DNA of 64,000 nt from Flaccisagitta enflata (GCA_965153355.1 OZ231128.1:19344001-19408000); one strand, 5' to 3'; counted from the first letter of the stretch, positions 1-12,157 are shown. The notes: generated from the letters alone by a model not told the origin. Translations and numbers: made by a program.

Positions 1-930
1 AAAGAAGAGCTTTATAAAGTGAATAGAGCGCATAAACGATAATGTTACTCCTATTTTAATAACTGATGCATTTTTTGTCAACAAAGGATTTTGATTGCAT
101 TTTTACCTTTGTCAAATGTCACTTTTACTATTTGAAGAGAAAAAGTGGCAAAAAAACATTTTTTGTATTGATTTAAGGGCTTCCAGTTGTCTCATGTGAA
201 AAAAATCAATAATTAGGTTTATGGTGATTAATGACATGTACAGTCCATACATTTTTAGGGACTCAAGTCTGTTTGATCGACTCACTATTGATATAGCATG
301 ACATAATAGAGACTGCTATAGAATTACAGTACACTAGGAAGCAAGCAGCACTGAAATTCAAAGTTGTGTGTTTTCATAGCAACAAGTTACTAAGATACTG
401 GCCTGAAACAACAAGTTTCAAAGGCCGAATCAATTAAAATGCATGTTACCCAACTCAAATCAGTACAAATCAATCTGGGGTAGTGAAAATTAGCGGTACG
501 TTTTTTTACATGTTCCTGACCTCAAGAAGGCATGAAATTTTATATGTGATATCGGACAGAGGTGGTGAAGGGCCACCCGATTTGATTTATGAGAATTGCC
601 CATTCCTTGATACCTTCACATTAGAATCGATTTGATTTGCCTACTCAAAATGGCTTCCAGTTGACATTTGAAATCGCACAGTCGTTTGTACGCATCTACT
701 TAACACATAACTCTAATTCGTTCAGATTTTTAAAGTCCAGAGTCGTCAGAATATGTACCAATCTGAGGACATGATTTTGCCTATTTGGTCTATGTTGTGA
801 ATGGGCGTTGGAGGCTGTTGGCAGTGTCAGTTACTCGATTTTTGGCGCTCATTGGATATCATTAGCACCTCCCAGGCCAGATAAAGCTGTCTCAGTAAGT
901 TCAGATTGGTCACCGCTAGTCCCTTAAGCC
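1..930. other. AT-rich non-coding sequence, nothing recognised
   Basis: No open frame of useful length, no obvious tandem structure and no inverted-repeat element was seen. It is plain AT-rich intergenic or intronic sequence leading into a tandem duplication. Confidence 0.5.
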
Positions 931-1416
931 TATTTTTATTGAATTCCTATGATTTTTAAAGACAATAGTACTACAAAAATAGGCTAAACTAGCTATACTA
1001 GAATTATCAAGATGATCAAATCTCCACTAGGACAGGTGTGCACTAATACTGAACTATCATTACAAGCAATATTTCCAAAAAATACCCAGCATAAAATTTG
1101 CAACTGGGTGCCAAAGGAAACTCAACAGCTTTTCAATGCATTTTTCCAGTACCAACATAGTAATCTATTTATTTATCATTAAATTACTATGATTTCTAAA
1201 GGCAATAGTACTACAAAAATAGGCTAAACTAGCTATACTAGAATTATCTAGATTATCAAATCTCCATTAGGACAGGTGTGTACTAATACTGAACTATCAT
1301 TACAAGCAATATTTCCAAAAAATACCCAGCATAAAATTTGCAACTGGGTGCCAAAGGAAACTCAACAGATTTTCAATGCATTTTTCTAGTACCAACATAG
1401 TAATCTATTTATTTTT
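931..1416. repeat. Two-copy tandem duplication, unit about 240 bp
   Basis: The segment around 961 (CAATAGTACTACAAAAATAG) recurs at 1201 with the same downstream sequence, including AGGACAGGTGTG and CAACTGGGTGCCAAAGG. The two copies are more than 90 percent alike by eye, with a few substitutions and one small gap. No coding content was recognised. Confidence 0.9.
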
Positions 1417-1619
1417 AGAAATACAGTAGATGTTAAGATTAAGAGTATATTTTTGTTATTTCTCTCAATACACTCATTAACCTCTGTCATACAACCTATA
1501 ATTTACCCCTGACCTGAAAAAAAAATGCCTTTTGTCTAAGATCAATTGGTACTGTACGTTCCCGTTAAGTGGGGTACACGGCCAGGCCACTTGACAACAC
1601 TCAGAATAACAGAATATGA

Positions 1620-3012
1620 TTGATGGTGAGGATGAAAAAACAAAAGATTTACGTCAAGATAAGTGGAGACATCTTGAAAGAAAAAAGATAAAACAAACAA
1701 AAGACTGAGGTGAGGACACATTCTGGGGATGAAAAAAATGACTAAATGATATAGATGAACCAAAAGATTTACAAGATTTACAAATTCTGGTGAGTGAGGA
1801 CATCCATTGAGAGAAAAAAAGACTATTACAAAGAAAAGATTGTGGTGAGTGAGGACACACTTTTGGGATGAAAGAAATTGTTAGGAAATGGTGATTAAGG
1901 ACATTCTTTAAAAGAAAAACAAAAGACTATCAAAGAAAAAAGATCTGGTGAGTGAGGACATCTATTGAGAAAAAAAAAGACTACTACAAACAAAAGATAG
2001 TGGTGAGTGAGGACACACTTTTGGGATGAAAAAAAATCCTTAGAAATGGTGAGTGAGGACATTCTTTGAAGAGAAAAACAAAAGACTATCAAAGAAAAAG
2101 GGTCTGGTGAGTGAGGACATCTATTGAGAAAAAAAAAAGACTACTACAAACAAAAGATAGTGGTGAGTGAGGACACACTTTTGGGATGAAAAAAAATCCT
2201 TAGAAATGGTGAGTGAGGACATTCTTTGAAGAGAAAAACAAAAGACTATCAAAGAAAAAGAGTCTGATGAGTGAGGACATCTATTGAGAAAAAAAAAGAC
2301 TACTACAAACAAAAGATAGTGGTGAGTGAGGACACTTTTGGGATGAAAAAAAATCCTTAGAAATGGTGAGTGAGGACATTCTTTGAAGAGAAAAACAAAA
2401 GACTATCAAAGAAAAAGGGTCTGGTGAGTGAGGACATCTATTGAGAAAAAAAAAGACTACTACAGACAAAAGATAGTGGTGAGTGAGGACACATTTTTGG
2501 GATGAAAAAAATCTTAGAAAAGGTGAGTGAGGACATTCTTTGAAGAGAAAAACAAAAAGACTATCAAAGAAAAAAGGTTTGGTGAGTGAGGACATCTATT
2601 GAGAAAAAAAAAAGACTACTACAAACAAAAGATAGTGGTGAGTGAGGACACACTTTTGGGATGAAAAAAAATCCTTAGAAATGGTGAGTGAGGACATTCT
2701 TTGAAGAGAAAAACAAAAGACTAACAAAGAAAAAGGGTCTGGTGAGTGAGGACATCTATTGAGAAAAAAAAGACTATTACAAACAAAAGATAGTGGTGAG
2801 TGAGGACACACTTTTAGGATGAAAAAAAATCCTTAGAAATGGTGAGTGAGGACATTCTTTGAAGAGGAAAACAAAATACTATCAAAGAAAAAGAGTCTGG
2901 TGAGTGAGGACATCTATTGAGAAAAAAAAAGACTACTACAAACAAAAGATAGTGGTGAGTGAGGACACTTTTGGGATGAAAAAAAAATCCTTAGAAATAG
3001 TGAGTGAGGACG
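1620..3012. repeat. Tandem array, higher-order unit about 158 bp, rich in GGTGAGTGAGGACA
   Basis: GGTGAGTGAGGACATCTATT recurs at about 1948, 2105, 2266, 2423, 2581, 2741 and 2899, so the higher-order period is about 158 bp. Each unit holds three sub-units of about 50 bp, each beginning GGTGAGTGAGGACA and followed by A-rich spacer (AAAAGACTACTACAAAC, GGGATGAAAAAAAATCC, GAAGAGAAAAACAAAAG). The array is degenerate at its left end (1620-1900). Minus-strand frames run through it because the repeat lacks stops in one frame; they are not genes. Confidence 0.9.
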
Positions 3013-3030
3013 GCAAAAAAAAAAAAAAAA

Positions 3031-3127
3031 CAAAAATTTACCCAGGACTAAGTGGATCTTGCTTCGCTGCGATCCACAAAAAATTTACCCAGGACTAAGT
3101 GGATCTTGCTTCGCTGCGATCCACAAA
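3031..3127. repeat. Two-copy 48-bp direct repeat carrying a hairpin
   Basis: TTTACCCAGGACTAAGTGGA followed by TCTTGCTTCGCTGCGATCCA occurs twice in direct succession. Each copy contains GTGGATC ... GATCCAC, a 7-bp stem around a TTGCTTCGCTGC loop that can extend the pairing. Function unknown. Confidence 0.8.
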
Positions 3128-3419
3128 AATACCAACCAAAAAAAAAAAACAAAAAACAGCCTTGGTGGATTGCAAAAATTCCCAAAAACACGTAGTTATG
3201 GCTTTTTTCCTATGGCGATGGGCGCCTTTCTATTATATACATGTCAGAATTATTAATTAGCGGTAACAAAGTACAAAGTAAAGGATGTGGTGATAGGTAT
3301 CGTTGATCACAAAACGATTTATACCATTCTTCTTTTCTTGTACTTTTTCCGCTTGAATGCGAGAACCTTCATGGGATTCTTTTTATTTCATCTCAAGTCC
3401 ATTGATTTTGTTCCTCTCC

Positions 3420-3640
3420 TTTTTAGTCGCGTGCTACGCGACTCTACAACCCGCCTTGTCGGTCCGTCTGTCGGTCCGTCGGTCCGACGGTCCGTCCGTC
3501 CATCCGTCCATCACACTTTTCTTTTTCGGCGTTATTGGGGGCTTTGGCCTTATTGCTCCTGCCCAAATGTTCCACTGACCTCAATTATGGCCCCTGCTCA
3601 CCCGCACGCCACTGGGGTAGCCGTGTATCCGGCCTTGTTT
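3420..3640 (+). mobile_element. GTCS-tract element, subfamily A (HINE/pearl-like), complete
   Basis: It begins TTTTAGTCGCGTGC followed at once by the complementary arm TACGCGACT. It continues with CTACAACCCGC, a GTCC/GTCGG tetranucleotide tract, an internal TGCTCCTGCCCAAATG block, and ends with CACCCGCACGCCACT then GGGTAGCCGTGTATCCGGCC and TTGTTT. The 5-prime palindrome plus a repeat of the same arm near the 3-prime end, a GTCS microsatellite and T-rich flanks fit Helentron-associated elements (DINE-1, mini-me, pearl). It has no coding capacity. Reading frames rich in SVRPSVR are translations of the tract. The next MITE begins 25 bp downstream. Confidence 0.75.
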
Positions 3641-3664
3641 TTCTTACTTGGCGACATGTGAATA

Positions 3665-4268
3665 CAGGGTCATCCACCTGAGTTGTCGGATTCTGTTAAG
3701 CTTTTACTCTCTGATGCCAAGAGACATGGATTTGAAATTGATCAAGTCTTAAAGAGTATAGATTGACATTTTTTGTATAAAAATTTCAGCTATTTTCGTA
3801 AAGTAGTTTGTCTTTAACATGGCTTTTTACGTAAAGCTTTTATTTCAAGACTGAACAGATTTTCTAGGAATTATGCAAGTTAACACTTCAATTAATTTTT
3901 GAATTTTTTTAGTAATCAATCCAAAACAGGCTTGAATCAGTGATGATATTAAAGTATTTCAATGTGTTTGTTAATTTATCTTCCATTTGAGATTGATTTT
4001 CTCTCTAAGGCATGAATAACAAAAAAAAAAGATGAATATAAATGCAAGCAGAATTCTGTATTTCTAATGGAAAATCTGTAAAATAGTAAAATACTTTTGT
4101 TACTTCAAATTTACGTAAAAGACAAACTACTTGATCAAAATGGCTGAAATTTTTATACAAAAAATGTCAATCTATACTCTTTAAGACTTGATCAATTTCA
4201 GATCAATGTCTCTTGGCATCTGAGAGTAAAAGCTAAACAGAATCCGACAACTCAGGTGGATGACCCTG
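3665..4268. mobile_element. TA-flanked MITE, CAGGGTCATCC family, 604 bp
   Basis: The ends are long inverted repeats: CAGGGTCATCCACCTGAG on the left mirrors CTCAGGTGGATGACCCTG on the right, and the match continues inward for about 160 bp through GTCAATCTATACTCTTTAAG. Both ends are flanked by TA, the target duplication of the Tc1/mariner/pogo superfamily. The interior is AT-rich with no transposase. A second copy lies at 43850-45261 and supplies an internal empty-site comparison. Confidence 0.9.
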
Positions 4269-4395
4269 TACCGCCTCCTTTCAAGAAAGATTCAAATGAT
4301 TATTTCTTTTGTAGTTGGGCTTTCAGGAACAAAGATGTCTCTCTGTAATTTTCATCGCCACGTAGCGGTTGAATGTGTTATACACCCATGATGTA

Positions 4396-4552
<157 letters not shown>

Positions 4553-5030
4553 TTCGTCCACACTCCCATCCTCGCCAACGAATCAATAATTCTATGCTGA
4601 ATTACTGGGTTGTTACTATCTTACGAAAAAATATATCAGCACCTGAAAAGAAGCATCAGCTTTGGAAGAGTTATGCGCCTTGACAAATTGAGCTACCAAC
4701 TCCAGATTGGTCATATTTCAAAGAGTTAAAACAAGTTTTCAAAATGGGACCAATTGTAGCTTTATTTGTTTAGGAGCAATATTTTTTTTAAAATTGATGC
4801 ATTCTTTCCAATGCTGATATATTTTTCGGCGAGATAGTAGCTCCTGTGTGATCCATTTACCCAGTGGACCTGGCCTCTAACTCAAATGCCCACTGTGCGT
4901 CTGTCATGGATTTCGTTTTAAAAGGCATCGTTCTACTTTTTTGTGTGACTGTCTTTGTGTCAAGGGGCCTACGTGCAGGATTTTTTGTCTGTCGGCCTGT
5001 CTGCCAGTCTGCTTGCACTGTTTCTCTGTT
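4553..5030. other. Low-complexity non-coding stretch with GTCT fragment
   Basis: No gene was recognised. The right end (4982-5016) carries GTCTGTCGGCCTGTCTGCC, probably the tetranucleotide tract of a decayed GTCS-tract element lying just upstream of the intact one. Confidence 0.4.
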
Positions 5031-5034
5031 TCTG

Positions 5035-5222
5035 TTTTTTTTAGTCGCGTACACGCGACTATACAACCCGCTCTGTCCGTCGGTCCGTCGGTCCGTCCAT
5101 CCGTCGGTCGGTAACACTTTGCTTTTTCGGCGTTTACGGGCGGTTTTGGGGTTACAGCTCCTGCCCAACTGCCACAATGTTCTATTTCATCACTGCCCCT
5201 GCCCACCCGCATGCGACTTGGA
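5035..5222 (+). mobile_element. GTCS-tract element, subfamily A, 3-prime truncated
   Basis: It opens TTTTTAGTCGCGTACACGCG and continues ACTATACAACCCGC, then GTCC/GTCGG repeats, the TTTTCGGCGTT block and the TGCCCACCCGCATGCGACTT 3-prime arm. The terminal GTGTATCCGGCCTTG segment is missing. The 5-prime arm (AGTCGCGTAC) and 3-prime arm (GCATGCGACT) differ slightly from the consensus. Confidence 0.7.
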
Positions 5223-5430
5223 TTATTTAATATTGTACTTCTGTCTACCTATCTGTTTCTCTCTTTCTCTCTCTCCTTTTCCCTTCTCACGGTATTTTTT
5301 TCTCTCCCAAGGTCTATTTCTTCTACTCATGTTTCTTTTTTGCCTTGGGGCCATTTCCTTTTCCTAGATTTTGTTCCGCTTTTCTCTTTCTATTTGTACT
5401 TCTTTCCTTTTCCGATTTGCCTTTTTGCTC

Positions 5431-5612
5431 TTTTTAGTCGCGTGCACGCTACTCTACAACCCGCTCCGTCCGTCCGTCCGTCCGTCCGTCCGTCCATCCG
5501 TTTAAGTCATTTTAAGTCATTTTAGGGTAAACTATGCCATTCTAAGTCATTCTAAGTTATCTTAAGTCAATCTGTACATCTCGCACGCGACTTATAGGTG
5601 TTGGCCTTGTTT
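5431..5612 (+). mobile_element. GTCS-tract element, subfamily A, with AAGTCATTTT decamer interior
   Basis: The 5-prime end is TTTTTAGTCGCGTGCACGCT then ACTCTACAACCCGC and a pure GTCC tract (5466-5498). Instead of the usual middle it carries imperfect decamers of TTAAGTCATTTTAAGTCATT type, and closes with TCGCACGCGACTTATAGG and TTGGCCTTGTT. The same decamer, in reverse complement, fills the copy at 44747-45157, so these two form a sub-lineage. Confidence 0.75.
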
Positions 5613-5829
5613 TTCTTTCTCTCTATATTTTCCCTTTTTTTACCCTTTTTTTCCCCCTTTTTTCCCCCTTTTTTTGCCCTTGCTCTTATTGTCTTTTACC
5701 TCTCTTTGCCATTGCTTAGTCTCTGTTGCTTACTTAACCCTCACCTTTTGCCCCTCTGTGATCCCACTACCTTGTGGTACGAACTTATTGTATTTTGAAC
5801 CCACTTCAGACGTTCGGCTTCCCACAATG
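5613..5829. other. T/C-rich spacer
   Basis: Pyrimidine-rich sequence (runs of CCCTTTTTT) between element copies; nothing coding or repeated was identified. Confidence 0.4.
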
Positions 5830-5915
5830 TTTTTAGGTGTGTCCGTCAGGAACGCATCGCTATAAGAGGGTCTGTCCGTCCGTCCGTTCATTGGTCCGTC
5901 CGTTACGCCTGTGCA
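5830..5915 (+). mobile_element. GTCS-tract element, subfamily B fragment
   Basis: TTTTTAGGTGTGTCCGTCAG, then CTATAAGAGGGTCTGTCCG and a short GTCC tract. CTATAAGAGG is the block that follows the palindrome in subfamily B copies at 9998 and 28543. The 3-prime half is not recognisable. Confidence 0.5.
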
Positions 5916-6216
5916 AAAACCACGTTTCTTGGCTGTTTTTAGCCACGGTGACATCATATTCTGAAACAAATGATCAACCAACATGTTTTGAGAGCCTCCT
6001 TTACTACTCAGTCGTTTCACCCATCTGTTTGTCCACCTGTCTCTCCATATACGTCACATGATCAATACATGCAGAGAGCCAGAGACACAGTCCGGACGCA
6101 TCGTTGCCTGGTCGGGCTTGTTAAGATGGTTATAGCCTTGTTCTGTTGATATTGTATGGAGTGCTCACTATCCTATGATTCTCAGAATATGAGCAACTTT
6201 CTCTCTGTTTCCATTA

Positions 6217-6424
6217 TTCTTAATCGCGGAGGCTTTGTCGGTCCGTCGGTCCGTTGGTTCATCCGTCAGACTGTTGGTCCATCGGTCAATGGACACAAGT
6301 TGAAAAGTGGGAAAACAAGAGGCTCTTGGTGTGTGTGTGAGGGGGCGTGGGATTTGGATGTGGTTTGGATGCCCCTGCCCACCCGTCCGCGACGATTTTG
6401 TAATCCCGTGTTACTTGTTATTTT
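6217..6424 (+). mobile_element. GTCS-tract element, subfamily B, 5-prime eroded
   Basis: It starts TTAATCGCGGAGGCTTTGTC without the paired palindromic arm. A GTCC/GTCGG tract follows, then GGACACAAGTTGAAAAGTGG, a G-rich middle and TGCCCACCCGTCCGCGACG, ending CCCGTGTTACTTGTT. The last block corresponds to CCCGCGTCACTTGTT in other subfamily B copies. Confidence 0.65.
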
Positions 6425-6595
6425 GCCTTCTCTACTTTGTCAAAATCTCAAAGATTCAAATGCCAACAGAATCGAGTACATTTTCAGAATATTTCAAAAA
6501 GGTTTTCTCTTCTATTTCGTTTTATTCAGACAAACTTGATACCGGATCTGCATTCTACAAAATCGCTCAACGTCACTCGTGGATCAACCTGCTAA

Positions 6596-6635
6596 CCCGC
6601 TATGTCTGTCGGTCCGATGGATGGTCACAATTTTT
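6596..6635 (+). mobile_element. GTCS-tract element fragment interrupted by the next copy
   Basis: AACCCGCTATGTCTGTCGG followed by TCCGATGGATGGTCACAA and a T-run. These are the internal blocks of a subfamily A copy; the next full element begins in its T-run at 6640, so this looks like one element inserted into another. Confidence 0.5.
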
Positions 6636-6639
6636 TTTC

Positions 6640-6841
6640 TTTTAGTCGCGTGCTACGCGACTCTACACCCCGCTTTGTCCGTCGGTCCGTTGGTCTGTCG
6701 GTCCGTCGGTCGGTCACGTTTTCATTTTTTTATGATTTTATTTCTTTGACCTCACTGCTCCTGCCCAAATGGTCTGGTGACCTCAAATATGGCCCCTGCC
6801 CACCCGCACGCGACTGGGGTAGCCGTGTATCCGGCCTTGTT
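6640..6841 (+). mobile_element. GTCS-tract element, subfamily A, complete
   Basis: TTTTAGTCGCGTGCTACGCG plus ACTCTACACCCCGC, a GTCC/GTCGG tract, CTCACTGCTCCTGCCC, CCTCAAATATGGCCCCTGCC, CACCCGCACGCGACTGGGG, TAGCCGTGTATCCGGCCTTG. This copy is among the closest to the consensus. At 6842-6925 a second, decayed copy of the same 3-prime half follows (TGCTCCTACTCAAATGC, GGGTAGCTGTCGAGCC). Confidence 0.75.
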
Positions 6842-6925
6842 GCCTCACTGCTCCTACTCAAATGCTTCGTTGACCTTTTTCATCACTGCTCCTTGCATTT
6901 GGGTAGCTGTCGAGCCATGTACCTG

Positions 6926-7366
6926 CGTTTTAACTACTAGTTCACGGCCGATCCCGATTTACAGAAATAATCACAACAGAATACAAGACTCTGTATGAGT
7001 AGCCGCTTGCTGTTGGACAGGGGCTATCACTTAAAGATGCGCGTTATCAACCGACCAACAAAAGGAGCGGTGCGTGTTATAAAATCTGCTCGGTATCCAT
7101 GTGAATCTGTTGCCAAAATGTTGTTAGATGATAAGTGTACGATACATCGTCCTCGTATACACCAGATTTTCATCGGAAAGTTGTGAAATGGAGTGTAAGA
7201 TATCTCTGTAGAGTGGCAAGATATAATGTAGAAGCGTTCTCGTCTCGGGGGAGGCGTTATCACGACATACTAGAAAGTCCAACAAAGGGAGGAAAAAGAG
7301 TTTTAGGCGTTTCACTTTTCAGCTTTACGGGTTTTGTTTCCATCGTTGAACGAATTCGAAAATAGC
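6926..7366. other. Unassigned sequence with short open frames
   Basis: Frames of 60-78 codons exist on both strands (for example 6995-7186 plus), with a mixed composition less biased than the surroundings. I recognise no domain and see no splice or promoter signals that would raise them above chance. Confidence 0.3.
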
Positions 7367-7820
<454 letters not shown>

Positions 7821-7860
7821 GATTTTTTGTTTCCGATACCATTCATATGCAAGGCTTTCC

Positions 7861-7930
<70 letters not shown>

Positions 7931-7937
7931 TTCTCTG
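7861..7937. repeat. (CT)n microsatellite
   Basis: About 75 bp of CT with two TTT interruptions, 40 bp after the (GTT)n array. A (GTT)n array followed by (CT)n recurs at 41393-41754. Confidence 0.97.
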
Positions 7938-8091
7938 TATGGTTCTGTCCTTTTGACTTATGTCTTCACACGCTTGGAACCTCGGTTGATCCCTCTAAGA
8001 AATGAATTCCCCAAAGATGATAACTGGCTGTGATGATGGTGCGAGATTTCCTTAGTGGGTAACTTTCTTTTTCTTTTTTTTTTTTTTTTTT

Positions 8092-8290
8092 GGCAGCCGC
8101 CCTCAAGCACCGATGTCCTGTAGATCACATCTTAGGGGTGAAGATTTTGAATTTTTTTGAGTACCTATGCACCCCCTCGACTACAGGAGATCGAGCAGTC
8201 AACAAAGCCTCTCAACCCTTGTAGACCTTATTTGAGACCTCCCAACCCTCTCGAGTCCGCCCTCTTGAGCATAGGAGAATTCTCAGAACA
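8092..8290. mobile_element. Decayed GAGGCC-array element end
   Basis: GGCAGCCGCCCTCAAGCACC and GATGTCCTGTAG with GGGGTGAAG match the hairpin end at 34713 (GGCAGCGGCCCCAAAGGGCC, GATGTCCTGTAGGACACAGG). A degenerate array with CCTCTCAACCCTTG and TTTGAGACCTCCC follows. Confidence 0.55.
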
Positions 8291-8797
8291 CTCGTTGCTT
8301 AGGTGAAGCTTATATTGTCTTAGTCTTAGCCAGATTCAATTTTTTCTTCAAGATCATTTTTTTTTGTTGATTGAAAACTAGAAAAGTCTGTCACTCCTTT
8401 GGCTGAGAAGAAAAAAAGATACTCTACTAGAATCCTTATTGGATAACCCATTCAGACAAGTATTTTGACCGGCCAAAGCAGGAAAAGAAATTAATCAAAG
8501 GTACATAAAAGAATTAAAAGAGTGAGGTTCATTATTTCAGATGCTTAACATTAACAATATCGATGATACACTTACATCGGTGGTATAATCATTCTATATC
8601 ATTGAAACTGCCCTCGTTGGTACTTATTAGTTTGAGGAAAAAAAGACTCTCATTCAATTCAAGGTGCACTTCAAATGCAATTTACGCTAATTGTACGTTC
8701 TCTCAATCATCCCTTTTGAGTATTCCCACTAATTCAATAAGTCATTTGGAAATTCATCTGTTTCATTTGCCTAAATGCCATGCTCTCATTTTTATTT
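8291..8797. other. AT-rich spacer, nothing recognised
   Basis: No repeat structure or credible coding exon was found between the decayed element and the following microsatellite block. Confidence 0.4.
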
Positions 8798-9108
<311 letters not shown>

Positions 9109-9158
9109 AAAACCCATTTATGCCATCATACAGTAGGAATATCAACCAGGTCTTCATA

Positions 9159-9448
9159 CAGACATGCTTGGATAAATTGCAACTGGACTCTCAAGCCTAC
9201 TACTCCGTCAAAAATCAGAACAAGTAGAGATTAACATGCAATGGCGGTGGTCTCTCTACCTAAATTACCTTATTAGCTTTGCAACCTTAATGCCCTGCAG
9301 AATCTTGATAAGTTTTGAAAATAGCGGCGAATTAACTAGATATTGATGCTAACCTGTTAAAACATGTTCAATTTATACAGTTTTAACCCATTGAGTATCA
9401 CTTAATGATCAAATAAAGTTCCAGTTGCAATTTATCCAAGCATGACTG
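9159..9448. mobile_element. TA-flanked MITE, CAGACATGCTTGG family, 290 bp
   Basis: CAGACATGCTTGGATAAATT on the left is mirrored by AATTTATCCAAGCATGACTG on the right; the pairing continues through GCAACTGGA / TCCAGTTGC for about 29 bp. Both ends abut TA. The interior has no open frame. Confidence 0.85.
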
Positions 9449-9845
9449 TACAACTTTTTTTCCACTCACAACCTAACACGTTCCTATCATCTATTTTCTC
9501 TGGAAACGGCAACCCTTCTGTTTTCGGCTTCTCTCCTACGTCATCTGGAATTCTAATCTAATATTCAATTTTTGAAGCGTTACTATCGCACGTCGATTAT
9601 GGCTCCTTTTCGTCTTCCATTTTCATTTTCTTGGTTATTTTTTTTCTTTTGGTTGAGATTAAGAAATGTTTGTTTTTCTTCACGCGTTTCTGCCGGAGAA
9701 AATCTCGCGCGAGGTTCACGCCTTAATTTCCTTTCTTGCCTGCCTTGCTGTTTTCTTTTCCTTTTAATTCTCCTTCTGTAGTATCCGTAGTATCGGTAGT
9801 ATCTTTATCTTGTCTTGCTCCCCTTGCTTCTCTCTCATTTTCTTC
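9449..9845. other. T-rich spacer
   Basis: No feature was identified apart from increasing pyrimidine content and a short GTAGTATC repeat near 9778. Confidence 0.4.
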
Positions 9846-9951
9846 CTCATTTTCTTCTTCTTCTTCTTCTTCTTCTTCTTCTTCTTCTTCTTCTTCTTCT
9901 TCTTCTTCTTCTTCTTCTTCTTCTTCTTCTTCTTCTTCTTCTTCTTCTTCA
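9846..9951. repeat. (CTT)n microsatellite
   Basis: About 100 bp of pure CTT. The homopurine-homopyrimidine tract continues with impure (CTTTTT) repeats to 9997 and directly precedes a GTCS-tract element. Confidence 0.97.
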
Positions 9952-9997
9952 GCTCTTTCTTCTTTTCCTTTTCCTCTTCTTTTTCTTTTTCTTTTTC

Positions 9998-10162
9998 TTT
10001 TTAGTTGCGGACACGCAACTCTATAAGAGGCTTTGTACGTCCGTTGGTCGGTTGGTTGGTTGGTTGGTCGGTCGGTCGGTCGGTGGACACGAGTCAAAAA
10101 GTGAGGAAACGCGCATTCCCGCCCCTGTCCACCCGTCCGCAACTGGTTGCCGTGTATCCGTT
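9998..10162 (+). mobile_element. GTCS-tract element, subfamily B
   Basis: TTTTTAGTTGCGGACACGCA then ACTCTATAAGAGGCTTTG, a GTTGG/GTCGG tract, GGACACGAGTCAAAAAGTG, CCACCCGTCCGCAACTGG and GCCGTGTATCCG. The 5-prime arm GTTGCGGAC is matched exactly by the 3-prime arm GTCCGCAAC, which differs from subfamily A at the same positions at both ends. Confidence 0.7.
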
Positions 10163-10244
10163 CTTTTTCTTTATCTTTTTCTGCTTCTACTTCTTCTTCT
10201 GCTTCTTCTTCTCCTTCTTCTTCTTAGTCTTCTTCTTCTTCTTC

Positions 10245-10388
10245 TTTTTAGTCGCGGACAGGCGACTCTAGAACTTGCCGTGTCGGTCGGTGCGTCGCTA
10301 AGAAATATTGTTAAAATTGCGAGCGGTTCTCGCATTACGGCTCCTGCCCAACCGTCCGCGACTGGATTGCCGTGTATCCGGCCTTGTT
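10245..10388 (+). mobile_element. GTCS-tract element, intermediate type (AGTCGCGGAC ends)
   Basis: TTTTTAGTCGCGGACAGGCG then ACTCTAGAACTTGCC, a very short GTCGG tract, GGCTCCTGCCCAACC, GTCCGCGACTGGATTGCC and GTGTATCCGGCCTTG. Its 5-prime arm GTCGCGGAC is mirrored by GTCCGCGAC at the 3-prime end, a combination between subfamilies A and B. Confidence 0.75.
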
Positions 10389-10968
10389 CTCTTTCTATTT
10401 GGCCTCATAGTTTTGGTACAATTTTATGTTTGCCATCATATGGTTCCTCAAAACCAAGTCAAGAACTACCAGATTATTACAGGGAAAACCATTCATTTTT
10501 CGGTATCTTTTAGCAAATTACAGTCGCAGAGAAACGGAGGACTTTGCATAAAATTTCCATAATCCTCCATATCTCACTTACTCAAAGAAATTCACATAAA
10601 AGAATACAAATGAGCTGCCAACTGTACGATCATCATTACGTTCGACGATTAAACTGTTTGATGAGTAACTGAGTCCTGACAAATGATCTGATATTGACAA
10701 ATGAGTTCCATATAGGGATGTGGATGCGGTTGACCACTTCCAATTTAGAGGATGGGATAGCCACTAGTAGTATTTGGACTGCAAAATGGGAGAGCAGGCG
10801 GAAGCGGAAGCGGCATGAAAATCGATCGCTTTCACATACCTATTTCCAAAGAATTGACAAATACATGGATGGAATATTCAGTTATTCTCCTGCGTAGAGT
10901 CTAGAATAGCAAGCGACTAGAAGAAAGGGAAAGAAATACCAAGAAGACGAGGAAAAAGAACTGCCTTT
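10389..10968. other. Unassigned sequence, includes a TAGGGATGTGG fragment
   Basis: At 10714-10770 the sequence TAGGGATGTGGATGCGG and GAGGATGGGATAGCCACT resembles 55497-55555. It is therefore a dispersed repeat fragment. Otherwise nothing is recognised. Confidence 0.4.
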
Positions 10969-11232
10969 GGGCGTGTTTCTAGTGACGACCAAAAAACGCG
11001 TTTGTTTCCATTGAACTCGTTTACAGTATGAACAAATATTTATGAATTTCACTGTACCACAAGGGAATAAGCGAAGTGAGTGAGTGAGCTCATGAATGGA
11101 GCAAGCGAGAAAACTGAACATAGTGGAATACTGCAGAGCGAGTGAGCGGGATGAGTGGTGCGAGCAAACAAACATAGCGAGCGACCGAGTGGCCCATTAA
11201 AAACGCGGTTGTCTATGACTAGAAACGCGCCC
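10969..11232. mobile_element. Foldback MITE, GGGCGTGTTTCTAG family, 264 bp
   Basis: GGGCGTGTTTCTAGTGACGA on the left pairs with CTAGAAACGCGCCC on the right, with a second block AAAAAACGCGTTTG / AAAAACGCGGTTG. The interior holds GAGTGAGTGAG-like short repeats. The flanks do not show a clear target duplication, so the superfamily is not assigned. Confidence 0.65.

Positions 11233-12157
<925 letters not shown>

Noticed and set aside
1620-3012. CRISPR-like direct repeats (GGTGAGTGAGGACA)
   Set aside because: The spacers are themselves repeated with a 158-bp higher-order period, so this is satellite structure.
3357-3661. Frames containing SVRPSVRRSVRPSV and HPHATGVAVYPALF
   Set aside because: They are translations of the GTCS tract and 3-prime end of a non-coding mobile element and recur in different frames in other copies.
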